64,000 nucleotides of DNA from Hydractinia symbiolongicarpus (lineage: Eukaryota; Cnidaria; Hydrozoa; Anthoathecata; Hydractiniidae): positions 3,164,001 to 3,228,000 of the forward strand of contig NC_079878.1 of assembly GCF_029227915.1 (NCBI RefSeq). The letters run 5' to 3'. The notes below the pieces were generated by a model. That model was not told the DNA's origin, made no database searches, and worked only from the letters and a program-made list of their open reading frames with translations. Of the stretch, positions 23,545-36,500 are shown one piece after another; the stretch's first letter is position 1, and every line of letters starts with the position of its first letter. Position numbers and translations under genes: made by a program.

Positions 23545-26500
23545 AAAATCGTTCTGGAAATGAGTTTACTCACAGGGTACTTTCTTTGTATACATTCGAC
23601 TATACGGGCCAAGCCCGGGATTTACGGGAAATCGCGGGTTTTTGTTTGCCGGCGATTAAACCTCTTTCATTAAGCGTCTCATCAAGATTAAAAACTTTTT
23701 TGAAAACTACAAGTCTCATGCGTTTTAGTGGTGAAAAAATAATTTAAAAAATCGTTCGGTAAATGAGTTTACTCCCTGGGTACTTTCTTTGTATACATTC
23801 GACTATACGGCCCAAGCCCGGGATTTACGGGAAATCGCAGGTTTGTGTTTGCCGGCGATTAAACTTCTTTTATTCAGCGTCTCATCAAAAATGAAAACAC
23901 TTTTGAAAACTACAAGTCTCATGCGTTTTAGTGGTGACAAAATAATTTAAAAAATTGTTCGGGAAATGAGTTTACTCACAGGGTACTTTCTTTGTATACA
24001 TTCGACTATACTGGCCAAGCCCGGGATTTACGGGAAATCGAGGGTTTTCGTTTGCCGGCCGTCTTTGTATACATTTGAGTATACTGGCCGAGTCCGGGTT
24101 TTACGGAAAATGGCGGGTTTTTGTTTGCCGGCGATTAAATTTCTTTTATTCAGTGTCTCATCAAAAATGAAAACATTTTTGAAAACTACAAGTCTCATGC
24201 GTTTTAGTGGTGAAAAAAATAATTTAAAAAATCGTTTGGGAAATGATTTTACTCCCTGGGTACTTTCTTTGTATACATTCGACTATACGGGCCGACTCCG
24301 GGGTTTACGGGAAATGGCGGGTTTTTGTTTGCCGGCGATTAAACTTCTTTTATTCAGCGTCTCATCAAAAATGAAAACATTTTTGAAAACAACAAGTCTC
24401 ATGCGTTTTAGTGGTGAAAAGACAATTTAAAAAATCGTTTTGGAAATGAGTTTACTCACAGGGTACTTTCTTTGTATACATTCGACTATACGGGCCAAAC
24501 CCGGGATTTACGGAAAATCGGGGGTTTTCTTTGCCGGCGATTAAACCACTTTCATTAAGCGTCTCATCAAAAATGAAAACATTTTTGAAAACTACAAGTC
24601 TCATGCGTTTTAGTGGTGAAAAAATATTTTAAAAAATCGTTCGGGAAATGAGTTTACTCCCTGGGTACTTTCTTTGTATAATTTTGACTATACGGGCCGA
24701 GTCCTGGGTTTACGGGAAATGGCGGGTCTTCGTTTGCCGGCGATTAAACTCCTTTTATTCAGCGTCTCATCAAAAATGAAAACATTTTTAAAAACTACAA
24801 GTCTCATTGGCTTTAGTGGTGAAATAATAATTTAAAAAATCGTTTGGGAAATGAGTTTACACCCTGGGTACTTTCTTTGTATACATTCGACTATACGGGC
24901 CAAGCCCGGAAATTACGGGAAATCGCGGGTTTTCGTTTGCCGGCGATTAAACCTCTTTCATTAATCTTCTCATTAAAAATGAAAACATTTTTGAAAACTA
25001 CAAGTCTCATTGGTTCTAGTGGTGCAGAAATAATTTTAAAAATCGTTCGGGAAATCAGTTTATTCCCTGGGTACTTTCTTTAGATACATACAACTATACG
25101 GGCCAAGCCCGGGATTTACGGGAAATCGCGGGTTTTCGTTTGCCAGCGATTAAACTTCTTTTATTTAGCGTCTCATCAAAAATGAAAACACTTTTGAAAA
25201 CTACAAGTCTCATGCGTTTTAGTGGTGACAAAATAATTTGAAAAATCGTTTGGTAAATGAGTTTACTCCCTGGGTACTTTCTTTGTATACTTTTGACTAT
25301 ACGGGTCAAGCCCGGGATTTACGGGAAATCGCGGGTTTTCGTTTGACGGCGATTAAACTTCTTTTATTCAGCGTCTCATCAAAAATGAAAACATTTTTAA
25401 AAACTACAAGTCTTATGCGTTTGAGTGGTGAAAAAATAATTTAAAAAATCGTTCGGGAAATGAGTTTACTCCCTGGGTTCTTTCTTTGTATACTTTTGAT
25501 TATACGGGCCAAGCCCGGGATTTACGGGAAATCGCGGGTTTTCGTTTGCCGCCGATTAAACTTCTTTTATTCAGCGTCTCATCAAAAATAAAAACATTTT
25601 TGAAAACTACAAGTCTCATGCGTTTTAGTGGTGAAAAAAATAATTTAAAAAATCGTTTGGGAAATGATTTTACTCCCTGGGTACTTTTTTTGTATACATT
25701 TGAGTATACTGGACGAGTCCGGGTTTTACGGAAAATGGCGGGTTTTTGTTTGCCGGCGATTAAATTTCTTTTATTCAGCGTCTCATCAAAAATGAAAACA
25801 TTTTTGAAAACTACAAGTCTCATGCGTTTTAGTGGTGAAAAAAATAATTTAAAAAATCGTTTGGGAAATGATTTTACTCCCTGGGTACTTTCTTTGTATA
25901 CATTCGACTATACGGGCCGAGTCCGGGGTTTACGGGAAATGGCGGGTTTTCGTTTGCCGGCGATTAAACTTCTTTTATTCAGCGTCTCATCAAAAATGAA
26001 AACATTTTTGAAAACAACAAGTCTCATGCGTTTTAGTGGTGAAAAGATAATTTAAAAAATCGTTTTGGAAATGAGTTTACTCACAGGGTACTTTCTTTGT
26101 ATACATTCGACTATACGGGCCAAACCCGGGATTTACGGAAAATGGCGGGTTTCGTTTGCCGGCGATTAAACCACTTTCATTAAGCGTCTCATCAAAAATG
26201 AAAACATTTTTGAAAAATACAAGTCTCATGGGCTTTGGTGGTGAAATAATAATTTAAAAAATCGTTCGGGAAATGAGTTTACACTCTGGGTACTTTCTTT
26301 GTATACATTCGACTATACGGGCCAAGCCCGAGATTTACGGGAAATCGCGGATTTTCCTTTGCCAGCGATTAAACCTCTTTCATTAAGCGTCTCATCAAAA
26401 ATGAAAACATTTTTGAAAAATACAAGTCTCATGCGTTTTAGTGGTGAAAAAAATAATTTAAAAAATCGTTCGGGAAATGAGTTTACTCACAGGGTACTTT

Positions 26501-27480
26501 CTTTGTATACATCCGACTATACGGGCCAAGCCCGGGATTTACGGGAAATCGCGGGTTTTCGTTTGACGGCGATTAAACTTCTTTTATTCAGCGGCTCATC
26601 AAAAATGAAAACATTTTTGAAAACTACAAGTCTTATGCGTTTTAGTGGTGAAAAACTAATTTAAAAAATCGTTCTGGAAATGAGTTTACTCACAGGGTAC
26701 TTTCTTTGTATACATTCGACTATACGGGCCAAGCCCGGGATTTACGGGAAATCGCAGGTTTTCGTTTGCCGGCGATTAAACCCCTTTCATTAAGTGTTTC
26801 ATCAAAAATGAAAACATTTTTGAAAACTACAGGTCTCGTGCGTTTTAGTGGTGAAAAAATAATTTAAAAAATTGTTCGGGAAATGAGTTTACTCCCTGGG
26901 TACTTTCTATGTATACATTCGACTATACGGGCCAAGCCCAGGATTTACGGGAAATCGCGGGTTTTCGTTTGCCGGCGATTAAACTTCTTTTATTCAGGGT
27001 CTCATCAAAAATGAAAACATTTTTGAAAACTACAAGTCTTATGCGTTTTAGTGGTGAAAAACTAATTTAAAAAATCGTTCTGGAAATGAGTTTACTCACA
27101 GGGTACTTTCTTTGTATACATTCGACTATACGGGCCAAGCCCGGGATTTACGGGAAATCGCGGGTTTTCGTTTGCCGGCGATTAAACCCCTTTCATTAAG
27201 TGTTTCATCAAAAATGAAAACATTTTTGAAAACTACAGGTCTCGTGCGTTTTAGTGGTGAAAAAATAATTTAAAAAATTGTTCGGGAAATGAGTTTACTC
27301 CCTGGGTACTTTCTATGTATACATTCGACTATACGGGCCAAGCCCAGGATTTACGGGAAATCGCGGGTTTTCGTTTGCCGGCGATTAAACTTCTTTTATT
27401 CAGGGTCTCATCAAAAATGAAAACATTTTTGAAAACTACAAGTCTTATGCGTTTTAGTGGTGAAAAAATAATTTAAAAAA
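23545..27480 (+). repeat. Large block, copy 1 (3932 bp to the next copy)
   Basis: The markers GCCGGCCGTC at 24054 and TAGATACATACAAC at 25081 recur 3932 bases later (27986, 29013). After about 25740 the copies differ by inserted or missing monomers. This copy also contains a 2-monomer repeat of GAAAAACTAATTT (about 26650 and 27056). Confidence 0.82.
23990..24135 (+). repeat. 73-bp internal duplication, copy 7 of 9
   Basis: Joint at 24054. First member of the large-block series with spacings of 3932 and 5758. Confidence 0.9.
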
Positions 27481-27921
27481 TCGTTCTGGAAATGAGTTTA
27501 CTCACAGGGTACTTTCTTTGTATACATTCGACTATACGGGCCAAGCCCGGGATTTACGGGAAATCGCGGGTTTTTGTTTGCCGGCGATTAAACCCCTTTC
27601 ATTAAGCGTCTCATCAAGATTAAAAACTTTTTTGAAAACTACAAGTCTCATGCGTTTTAGTGGTGAAAAAATAATTTAAAAAATCGTTCGGTAAATGAGT
27701 TTACTCCCTGGGTACTTTCTTTGTATACATTCGACTATACGGCCCAAACCCGGGATTTACGGGAAATCGCAGGTTTGTGTTTGCCGGCGATTAAACTTCT
27801 TTTATTCAGCGTCTCATCAAAAATGAAAACACTTTTGAAAACTACAAGTCTCATGCGTTTTAGTGGTGACAAAATAATTTAAAAAATTGTTCGGGAAATG
27901 AGTTTACTCACAGGGAACTTT

Positions 27922-28067
27922 CTTTGTATACATTCGACTATACTGGCCAAGCCCGGGATTTACGGGAAATCGAGGGTTTTCGTTTGCCGGCCGTCTTTGT
28001 ATACATTTGAGTATACTGGCCGAGTCCGGGGTTTACGGAAAATGGCGGGTTTTTGTTTGCCGGCGAT
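27922..28067 (+). repeat. 73-bp internal duplication, copy 8 of 9
   Basis: Joint at 27986. Preceded by the private ACAGGGAACTTTC, shared only with copy 9. Confidence 0.9.
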
Positions 28068-30166
28068 TAAATTTCTTTTATTCAGTGTCTCATCAAAAAT
28101 GAAAACATTTTTGAAAACTACAAGTCTCATGCGTTTTAGTGGTGAAAAAAATTATTTAAAAAATCGTTTGGGAAATGATTTTACTCCCTGGGTACTTTCT
28201 CTGTATACATTCGACTATACGGGCCGACTCCGGGGTTTACGGGAAATGGCGGGTTTTCGTTTGCCGGCGATTAAACTTCTTTTATTCAGCGTCTCATCAA
28301 AAATGAAAACATTTTTGAAAACAACAAGTCTCATGCGTTTTAGTGGTGAAAAGACAATTTAAAAAATCGTTTTGGAAATGAGTTTACTCACAGGGTACTT
28401 TCTTTGTATACATTCGACTATACGGGCCAAACCCGGGATTTACGGAAAATCGCGGGTTTTCTTTGCCGGCGATTAAACCACTTTCATTAAGCGTCTCATC
28501 AAAAATGAAAACATTTTTGAAAACTACAAGTCTCATGCGTTTTAGTGGTGAAAAAATATTTTAAAAAATCGTTCGGGAAATGAGTTTACTCCCTGGGTAC
28601 TTTCTTTGTATACTTTTGACTATACGGGCCGAGTCCTGGGTTTACGGGAAATGGCGGGTCTTCGTTTGCCGGCGATTAAACTCCTTTTATTCAGCGTCTC
28701 ATCAAAAATGAAAACATTTTTAAAAACTACAAGTCTCATGGGCTTTAGTGGTGAAATAATAATTTAAAAAATCATTTGGGAAATGAGTTTACACCCTGGG
28801 TACTTTCTTTGTATACATTCGACTATACGGGCCAAGCCCGGAATTTACGGGAAATCGCGGGTTTTCGTTTGCCGGCGATTAAACCTCTTTCATTAATCTT
28901 TTCATTAAAAATGAAAACATTTTTGAAAACTACAAGTCTCATTGGTTCTAGTGGTGCAGAAATAATTTTAAAAATCGTTCGGGAAATCAGTTTATTCCCT
29001 GGGTACTTTCTTTAGATACATACAACTATACGGGCCAAGCCCGGGATTTACGGGAAATCGCGGGTTTTCGTTTGCCAGCGATTAAACTTCTTTTATTCAG
29101 CGTCTCATCAAAAATGAAAACACTTTTGAAAACTACAAGTCTCATGCGTTTTAGTGGTGACAAAATAATTTGAAAAATCGTTTGGTAAATGAGTTTACTC
29201 CCTGGGTACTTTCTTTGTATACTTTTGACTATACGGGTCAAGCCCGGGATTTACGGGAAATCGCGGGTTTTCGTTTGACGGCGATTAAACTTCTTTTATT
29301 CAGCGTCTCATCAAAAATGAAAACATTTTTGAAAACTACAAGTCTTATGCGTTTGAGTGGTGAAAAAATAATTTAAAAAATCGTTCGGGAAATGAGTTTA
29401 CTCCCTGGGTTCTTTCTTTGTATACTTTTGATTATACGGGCCAAGCCCGGGATTTACGGGAAATCGCGGGTTTTCGTTTGCCGGCGATTAAACTTCTTTT
29501 ATTCAGCGTCTCATCAAAAATAAAAACATTTTTGAAAACTACAAGTCTCATGCGTTTTAGTGGTGAAAAAAATAATTTAAAAAATCGTTCGGGAAATGAT
29601 TTTACTCCCTGAGCACTTTTTTTGTATACATTTGAGTATACTGGCCGAGTCCGGGTTTTACGGAAAATGGCGGGTTTTCGTTTGCCGGCGATTAAACTTC
29701 TTTTATTCAGCGTCTCATCAAAAATGAAAACATTTTTGAAAACAACAAGTCTCATGCGTTTTAGTGGTGAAAAGATAATTTAAAAAATCGTTTTGGAAAT
29801 GAGTTTACTCACAGGGTACTTTCTTTGTATACATTCGACTATACGGGCCAAACCCGGGATTTACGGAAAATGGCGGGTTTCGTTTGCCGGTGATTAAACC
29901 ACTTTCATTAAGCGTCTCATCAAAAATGAAAACATTTTTGAAAAATACAAGTCTCATAGGCTTTAGTGGTGAAATAATAATTTAAAAAATCGTTCGGGAA
30001 ATGAGTTTACACCCTGGGTACTTTCTTTGTATACTTTTGACTATACGGTCCAAGACCGGGATTTACGGGAAATCGCGGGTTTTCGTTTGCCGGCGATTAA
30101 ATTTCTTTTATTCAGCGTCTCATCAAAAATGAAAACATTTTTGAAAACTACAAGTCTTATGCGTTT

Positions 30167-31181
30167 TTGTGGTGGAAAAATAATTTAAACAATCGTTCTG
30201 GAAATGAGTTTACTCACAGGGTACTTTCTTTGTATACATTCGACTATACGGGCCAAGCCCGAGATTTACGGGAAATCGCGGATTTTCGTTTGCCAGCGAT
30301 TAAACCTCTTTCATTAAGCGTCTCATCAAAAATGAAAACATTTTTGAAAAATACAAGTCTCATGCGTTTTAGTGGTGAAAAAAATAATTTAAAAAATCGT
30401 TCGGGAAATGATTTTACTTCCTGGGTACTTTCTTTGTATACATCCGACTATACGGGCCGAGTCCGGGGTTTACGGAAATGGCGAGTTTTCGTTTGCCGGC
30501 GATTAAACTTCTTTTATTCAGCGTCTCATCAAAAATGAAAACATTTTTGAAAACTACAAGACTCATGCGTTTTAGTGGTGAAAAGATAATTTAAAAAATC
30601 GTTTTGGAAATGAGTTTACCACAGGGTACTTTCTTTGTATACATTCGACTATATGGGCCAAACCCGGGATTTACGGGAAATCGCGGGTTTTCGTTTGCCG
30701 GCGATTAAACTTCTTTTATTCAGCGTCTCATCAAAAATAAACACATTTTTGAAAACTACAAGTCTCATGCGTTTTAGTGGTGAAAAAAATAATTTAAAAA
30801 ATCGTTTGGGAAATGATTTTACTCCCTGGGTACTTTTTTTGTATACATTTGAGTATACTGGACGAGTCCGGGTTTTACGGAAAATGGCGGGTTTTTGTTT
30901 GCCGGCGATTAAATTTCTTTTATTCAGCGTCTCATCAAAAATGAAAACATTTTTGAAAAATACAAGTCTCATAGGCTTTAGTGGTGAAATAATAATTTAA
31001 AAAATCGTTCGGGAAATGAGTTTACACCCTGGGTACTTTCTTTGTATACTTTTGACTATACGGTCCAAGACCGGGATTTACGGGAAATCGCGGGTTTTCG
31101 TTTGCCGGCGATTAAATTTCTTTTATTCAGCGTCTCATCAAAAATGAAAACATTTTTGAAAACTACAAGTCTTATGCGTTT
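30167..31181 (+). repeat. 5-monomer (1015-bp) unit, copy 1 of the first cluster
   Basis: The variant TATGCGTTTTTGTGGTGG near 30160 recurs near 31175, and TTTACCACAGG near 30615 recurs near 31630, both 1015 apart. The unit has GGATTTTCG, GTATACATCCGAC, GGCGAGTTTTCG and TATATGGGCC monomers in fixed order. Confidence 0.88.
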
Positions 31182-32196
31182 TTGTGGTGGAAAAATAATT
31201 TAAACAATCGTTCTGGAAATGAGTTTACTCACAGGGTACTTTCTTTGTATACATTCGACTATACGGGCCAAGCCCGAGATTTACGGGAAATCGCGGATTT
31301 TCGTTTGCCAGCGATTAAACCTCTTTCATTAAGCGTCTCATCAAAAATGAAAACATTTTTGAAAAATACAAGTCTCATGCGTTTTAGTGGTGAAAAAAAT
31401 AATTTAAAAAATCGTTCGGGAAATGATTTTACTTCCTGGGTACTTTCTTTGTATACATCCGACTATACGGGCCGAGTCCGGGGTTTACGGAAATGGCGAG
31501 TTTTCGTTTGCCGGCGATTAAACTTCTTTTATTCAGCGTCTCATCAAAAATGAAAACATTTTTGAAAACTACAAGACTCATGCGTTTTAGTGGTGAAAAG
31601 ATAATTTAAAAAATCGTTTTGGAAATGAGTTTACCACAGGGTACTTTCTTTGTATACATTCGACTATATGGGCCAAACCCGGGATTTACGGGAAATCGCG
31701 GGTTTTCGTTTGCCGGCGATTAAACTTCTTTTATTCAGCGTCTCATCAAAAATAAAAACATTTTTGAAAACTACAAGTCTCATGCGTTTTAGTGGTGAAA
31801 AAAATAATTTAAAAAATCGTTTGGGAAATGATTTTACTCCCTGGGTACTTTTTTTGTATACATTTGAGTATACTGGACGAGTCCGGGTTTTACGGAAAAT
31901 GGCGGGTTTTTGTTTGCCGGCGATTAAATTTCTTTTATTCAGCGTCTCATCAAAAATGAAAACATTTTTGAAAACTACAAGTCTCATGCGTTTTAGTGGT
32001 GAAAAAAATAATTTAAAAAATCGTTTGGGAAATGATTTTACTCCCTGGGTACTTTCTTTGTATACATTCGACTATACGGGCCGAGTCCGGGGTTTACGGG
32101 AAATGGCGGGTTTTCGTTTGCCGGCGATTAAACTTCTTTTATTCAGCGTCTCATCAAAAATGAAAACATTTTTGAAAACAACAAGTCTCATGCGTT
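31182..32196 (+). repeat. 5-monomer (1015-bp) unit, copy 2 of the first cluster
   Basis: It matches the preceding unit through the TTTGAGTATACTGG monomer (about 31863). Its tail then departs: copy 1 switches near 30955 to AAATACAAGTCTCATAGG, while copy 2 continues with ACTACAAGTCTCATGCG. The end given is nominal. Confidence 0.75.
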
Positions 32197-33679
32197 TTAG
32201 TGGTGAAAAGATAATTTAAAAAATCGTTTTGGAAATGAGTTTACTCACAGGGTACTTTCTTTGTATACATTCGACTATACGGGCCAAACCCGGGATTTAC
32301 GGAAAATGGCGGGTTTCGTTTGCCGGCGATTAAACCACTTTCATTAAGCGTCTCATCAAAAATGAAAACATTTTTGAAAAATACAAGTCTCATGGGCTTT
32401 AGTGGTGAAATAATAATTTAAAAAATCGTTCGGGAAATGAGTTTACACCCTGGGTACTTTCTTTGTATACATTCGACTATGCGGGCCAAGCCCGAGATTT
32501 ACGGGAAATCGCAGATTTTCCTTTGCCAGCGATTAAACCTCTTTCATTAAGCGTCTCATCAAAAATGAAAACATTTTTGAAAAATACAAGTCTCATGCGT
32601 TTTAGTGGTGAAAAAAATAATTTAAAAAATCGTTCGGGAAATGAGTTTACTCACAGGGTACTTTCTTTGTATACATCCGACTATACGGGCCAAGCCCGGG
32701 ATTTACGGGAAATCGCGGGTTTTCGTTTGACGGCGATTAAACTTCTTTTATTCAGCGTCTCATCAAAAATGAAAACATTTTTGAAAACTACAAGTCTTAT
32801 GCGTTTTAGTGGTGAAAAACTAATTTAAAAAATCGTTCTGGAAATGAGTTTACTCACAGGGTACTTTCTTTGTATACATTCGACTATACGGGCCAAGCCC
32901 GGGATTTACGGGAAATCGCGGGTTTTCGTTTGCCGGCGATTAAACACCTTTCATTATGTGTTTCATCAAAAATGAAAACATTTTTAAAAACTACAGGTCT
33001 CGTGCGTTTTAGTGGTAAAAAAATAATTTAAAAAATTGTTCGGGAAATGAGTTTACTCCCTGGGTACTTTCTATGTATACATTCGACTATACGGGCCAAG
33101 CCCAGGATTTACGGGAAATCGCGGGTTTTCGTTTGCCGGCGATTAAACTTCTTTTATTCAGGGTCTCATCAAAAATGAAAACATTTTTGAAAACTACAAG
33201 TCTTATGCGTTTTAGTGGTGAAAAAATAATTTAAAAAATCGTTCTGGAAATGAGTTTACTCACAGGGTACTTTCTTTGTATACATTCGACTATACGGGCC
33301 AAGCCCGGGATTTACGGGAAATCGCGGGTTTTTGTTTGCCGGCGATTAAACCCCTTTCATTAAGCGTCTCATCAAGATTAAAAACTTTTTTGAAAACTAC
33401 AAGTCTCATGCGTTTTAGTGGTGAAAAAATAATTTAAAAAATCGTTCGGTAAATGAGTTTACTCCCTGGGTACTTTCTTTGTATACATTCGACTATACGG
33501 CCCAAACCCGGGATTTACGGGAAATCGCAGGTTTGTGTTTGCCGGCGAGTAAACTTCTTTTATTCAGCGTCTCATCAAAAATGAAAACACTTTTGAAAAC
33601 TACAAGTCTCATGCGTTTTAGTGGTGACAAAATAATTTAAAAAATTGTTCGGGAAATGAGTTTACTCACAGGGAACTTT

Positions 33680-33825
33680 CTTTGTATACATTTGACTATA
33701 CTGGCCAAGCCCGGGATTTACGGGAAATCGAGGGTTTTCGTTTGCCGGCCGTCTTTGTATACATTTGAGTATACTGGCCGAGTCCGGGGTTTACGGAAAA
33801 TGGCGGGTTTTTGTTTGCCGGCGAT
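33680..33825 (+). repeat. 73-bp internal duplication, copy 9 of 9
   Basis: Joint at 33744. The first half has CATTTGACTATACTGG. Confidence 0.9.
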
Positions 33826-34903
33826 TAAATTTCTTTTATTCAGTGTCTCATCAAAAATGAAAACATTTTTGAAAACTACAAGTCTCATGCGTTTTAGTGG
33901 TGAAAAAAATTATTTAAAAAATCGTTTGGGAAATGATTTTACTCCCTGGGTACTTTCTTTGTATACATTCGACTATACGGGCCGACTCCGGGGTTTACGG
34001 GAAATGGCGGGTTTTCGTTTGCCGGCGATTAAACTTCTTTTATTCAGCGTCTCATCAAAAATGAAAACATTTTTGAAAACAACAAGTCTCATGCGTTTTA
34101 GTGGTGAAAAGACAATTTAAAAAATCGTTTTGGAAATGAGTTTACTCACAGGGTACTTTCTTTGTATACATTCGACTATACGGGCCAAACCCGGGATTTA
34201 CGGAAAATCGCAGGTTTTCTTTGCCGGCGATTAAACCACTTTCATTAAGCGTCTCATCAAAAATGAAAACATTTTTGAAAACTACAAGTCTCATGCGTTT
34301 TAGTGGTGAAAAAATATTTTAAAAAATCGTTCGGGAAATGAGTTTACTCCCTGGGTACTTTCTTTGTATACTTTTGACTATACGGGCCGAGTCCTGGGTT
34401 TACGGGAAATGGCGGGTCTTCGTTTACCGGCGATTAAACTCCTTTTATTCAGCGTCTCATCAAAAATGAAAACATTTTTAAAAACTACAAGTCTCATGGG
34501 CTTTAGTGGTGAAATAATAATTTAAAAAATCATTTGGGAAATGAGTTTACACCCTGGGTACTTTCTTTGTATACATTCGACTATACGGGCCAAGCCCGGA
34601 ATTTACGGGAAATCGCGGGTTTTCGTTTGCCGGCGATTAAATCTCTTTCATTAATCTTCTCATTAAAAATGAAAACATTTTTGAAAACTACAAGTCTCAT
34701 TGGTTCTAGTGGTGCAGAAATAATTTTAAAAATCGTTCGGGAAATCAGTTTATTCCCTGGGTACTTTCTTTAGATACATACAACTATACGCGCCAAGCCC
34801 GGGATTTACGGGAAATCGCGGGTTTTCGTTTGCCAGCGATTAAACTTCTTTTATTCAGCGTCTCATCAAAAATGAAAACACTTTTGAAAACTACAAGTCT
34901 CAT

Positions 34904-34945
34904 GCGTTTGAGTGGTGACAAAATAATTTGAAAAATCGTTCGGGA
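34904..34945 (+). other. Patchwork monomer at a one-monomer deletion
   Basis: Relative to 29141-29390, one monomer is absent here and the joint alternates parents: GCGTTTGAGTGG (second parent), GACAAAATAATTTGAAAAATC (first parent), then GTTCGGG (second parent). A single crossover cannot give this order. Conversion with deletion can, and so can one crossover plus a chance T-to-G change. Confidence 0.6.
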
Positions 34946-36500
34946 AATGAGTTTACTCCCTGGGTTCTTTCTTTGTATACTTTTGATTATACGGGCCAAG
35001 CCCGGGATTTACGGGAAATCGCGGGTTTTCGTTTGCCGGCGATTAAACTTCTTTTATTCAGCGTCTCATCAAAAATAAAAACATTTTTGAAAACTACAAG
35101 TCTCATGCGTTTTAGTGGTGAAAAAAATAATTTAAAAAATCGTTCGGGAAATGATTTTACTCCCTGAGTACTTTTTTTGTATACATTTGAGTATACTGGC
35201 CGAGTCCGGGTTTTACGGAAAATGGCGGGTTTTTGTTTGCCGGCGATTAAATTTCTTTTATTCAGCGTCTCATCAAAAATGAAAACATTTTTGAAAACTA
35301 CAAGTCTCATGCGTTTTAGTGGTGAAAAAAATAATTTAAAAAATCGTTTGGGAAATGATTTTACTCCCTGGGTACTTTCTTTGTATACATTCGACTATAC
35401 GGGCCGAGTCCGGGGTTTACGGGAAATGGCGGGTTTTCGTTTGCCGGCGATTAAACTTCTTTTATTCAGCGTCTCATCAAAAATGAAAACATTTTTGAAA
35501 ACAACAAGTCTCATGCGTTTTAGTGGTGAAATGATAATTTAAAAAATCGTTTTGGAAATGAGTTTACTCACAGGGTACTTTCTTTGTATACATTCGACTA
35601 TACGGGCCAAACCCGGGATTTACGGAAAATGGCGGGTTTCGTTTGCCGTCGATTAAACCACTTTCATGAAGCGTCTCATCAAAAATGAAAACATTTTTGA
35701 AAAATACAAGTCTCATAGGCTTTAGTGGTGAAATAATAATTTAAAAAATCGTTCGGGAAATGAGTTTACACCCTGGGTACTTTCTTTGTATACTTTTGAC
35801 TATACGGTCCAAGACCGGGATTTACGGGAAATCGCGGGTTTTCGTTTGCCGGCGATTAAATTTCTTTTATTCAGCGTCTCATCAAAAATGAAAACATTTT
35901 TGAAAACTACAAGTCTCATGCGTTTTAGTGGTGAAAAAAATAATTTAAAAAATCGTTTGGGAAATGATTTTACTCCCTGGGTACTTTCTTTGTATACATT
36001 CGACTATACGGGCCGAGTCCGGGGTTTACGGGAAATGGCGGGTTTTCGTTTGCCGGCGATTAAACTTCTTTTATTCAGCGTCCCATCAAAAATGAAAACA
36101 TTTTTGAAAACAACAAGTCTCATGCGTTTTAGTGGTGAAAAGATAATTTAAAAAATCGTTTTGGAAATGAGTTTACTCACAGGGTACTTTCTTTGTATAC
36201 ATTCGACTATACGGGCCAAACCCGGGATTTACGGAAAATGGCGGGTTTCGTTTGCCGGCGATTAAACCACTTTCATTAAGCGTCTCATCAAAAATGAAAA
36301 CATTTTTGAAAAATACAAGTCTCATAGGCTTTAGTGGTGAAATAATAATTTAAAAAATCGTTCGGGAAATGAGTTTACACCCTGGGTACTTTCTTTGTAT
36401 ACTTTTGACTATACGGTCCAAGACCGGGATTTACGGGAAATCGCGGGTTCTCGTTTGCCGGCGATTAAATTTCTTTTATTCAGCGTCTCATCAAAAATGA

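Larger units (their letters stand above)
27481..33240 (+). repeat. Large block, copy 2 (5758 bp to the next copy)
   Basis: Same first half as copy 1 (markers at 27986 and 29013), but about nine monomers longer. Part of the gain is a 1015-bp tandem duplication inside it. Markers recur 5758 bases later at 33744 and 34771. Confidence 0.82.
33241..36500 (+). repeat. Large block, copy 3
   Basis: Follows copy 2 at an offset of 5758 (GCCGGCCGTC at 33744, TAGATACATACAAC at 34771) until about 34890. There one monomer is missing and the offset becomes 5555. After 35540 it contains two rounds of a three-monomer series with TATACGGTCCAAGACCGG (about 35803 and 36412). Confidence 0.8.

Noticed and set aside
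25486-26055. A 189-codon open frame (and dozens of 60-154 codon frames on both strands) as protein genes
   Set aside because: All are the satellite monomer translated. Identical peptides recur at the repeat spacing, overlapping frames open on both strands at the same places, and no promoter, domain or non-repeat sequence is present.
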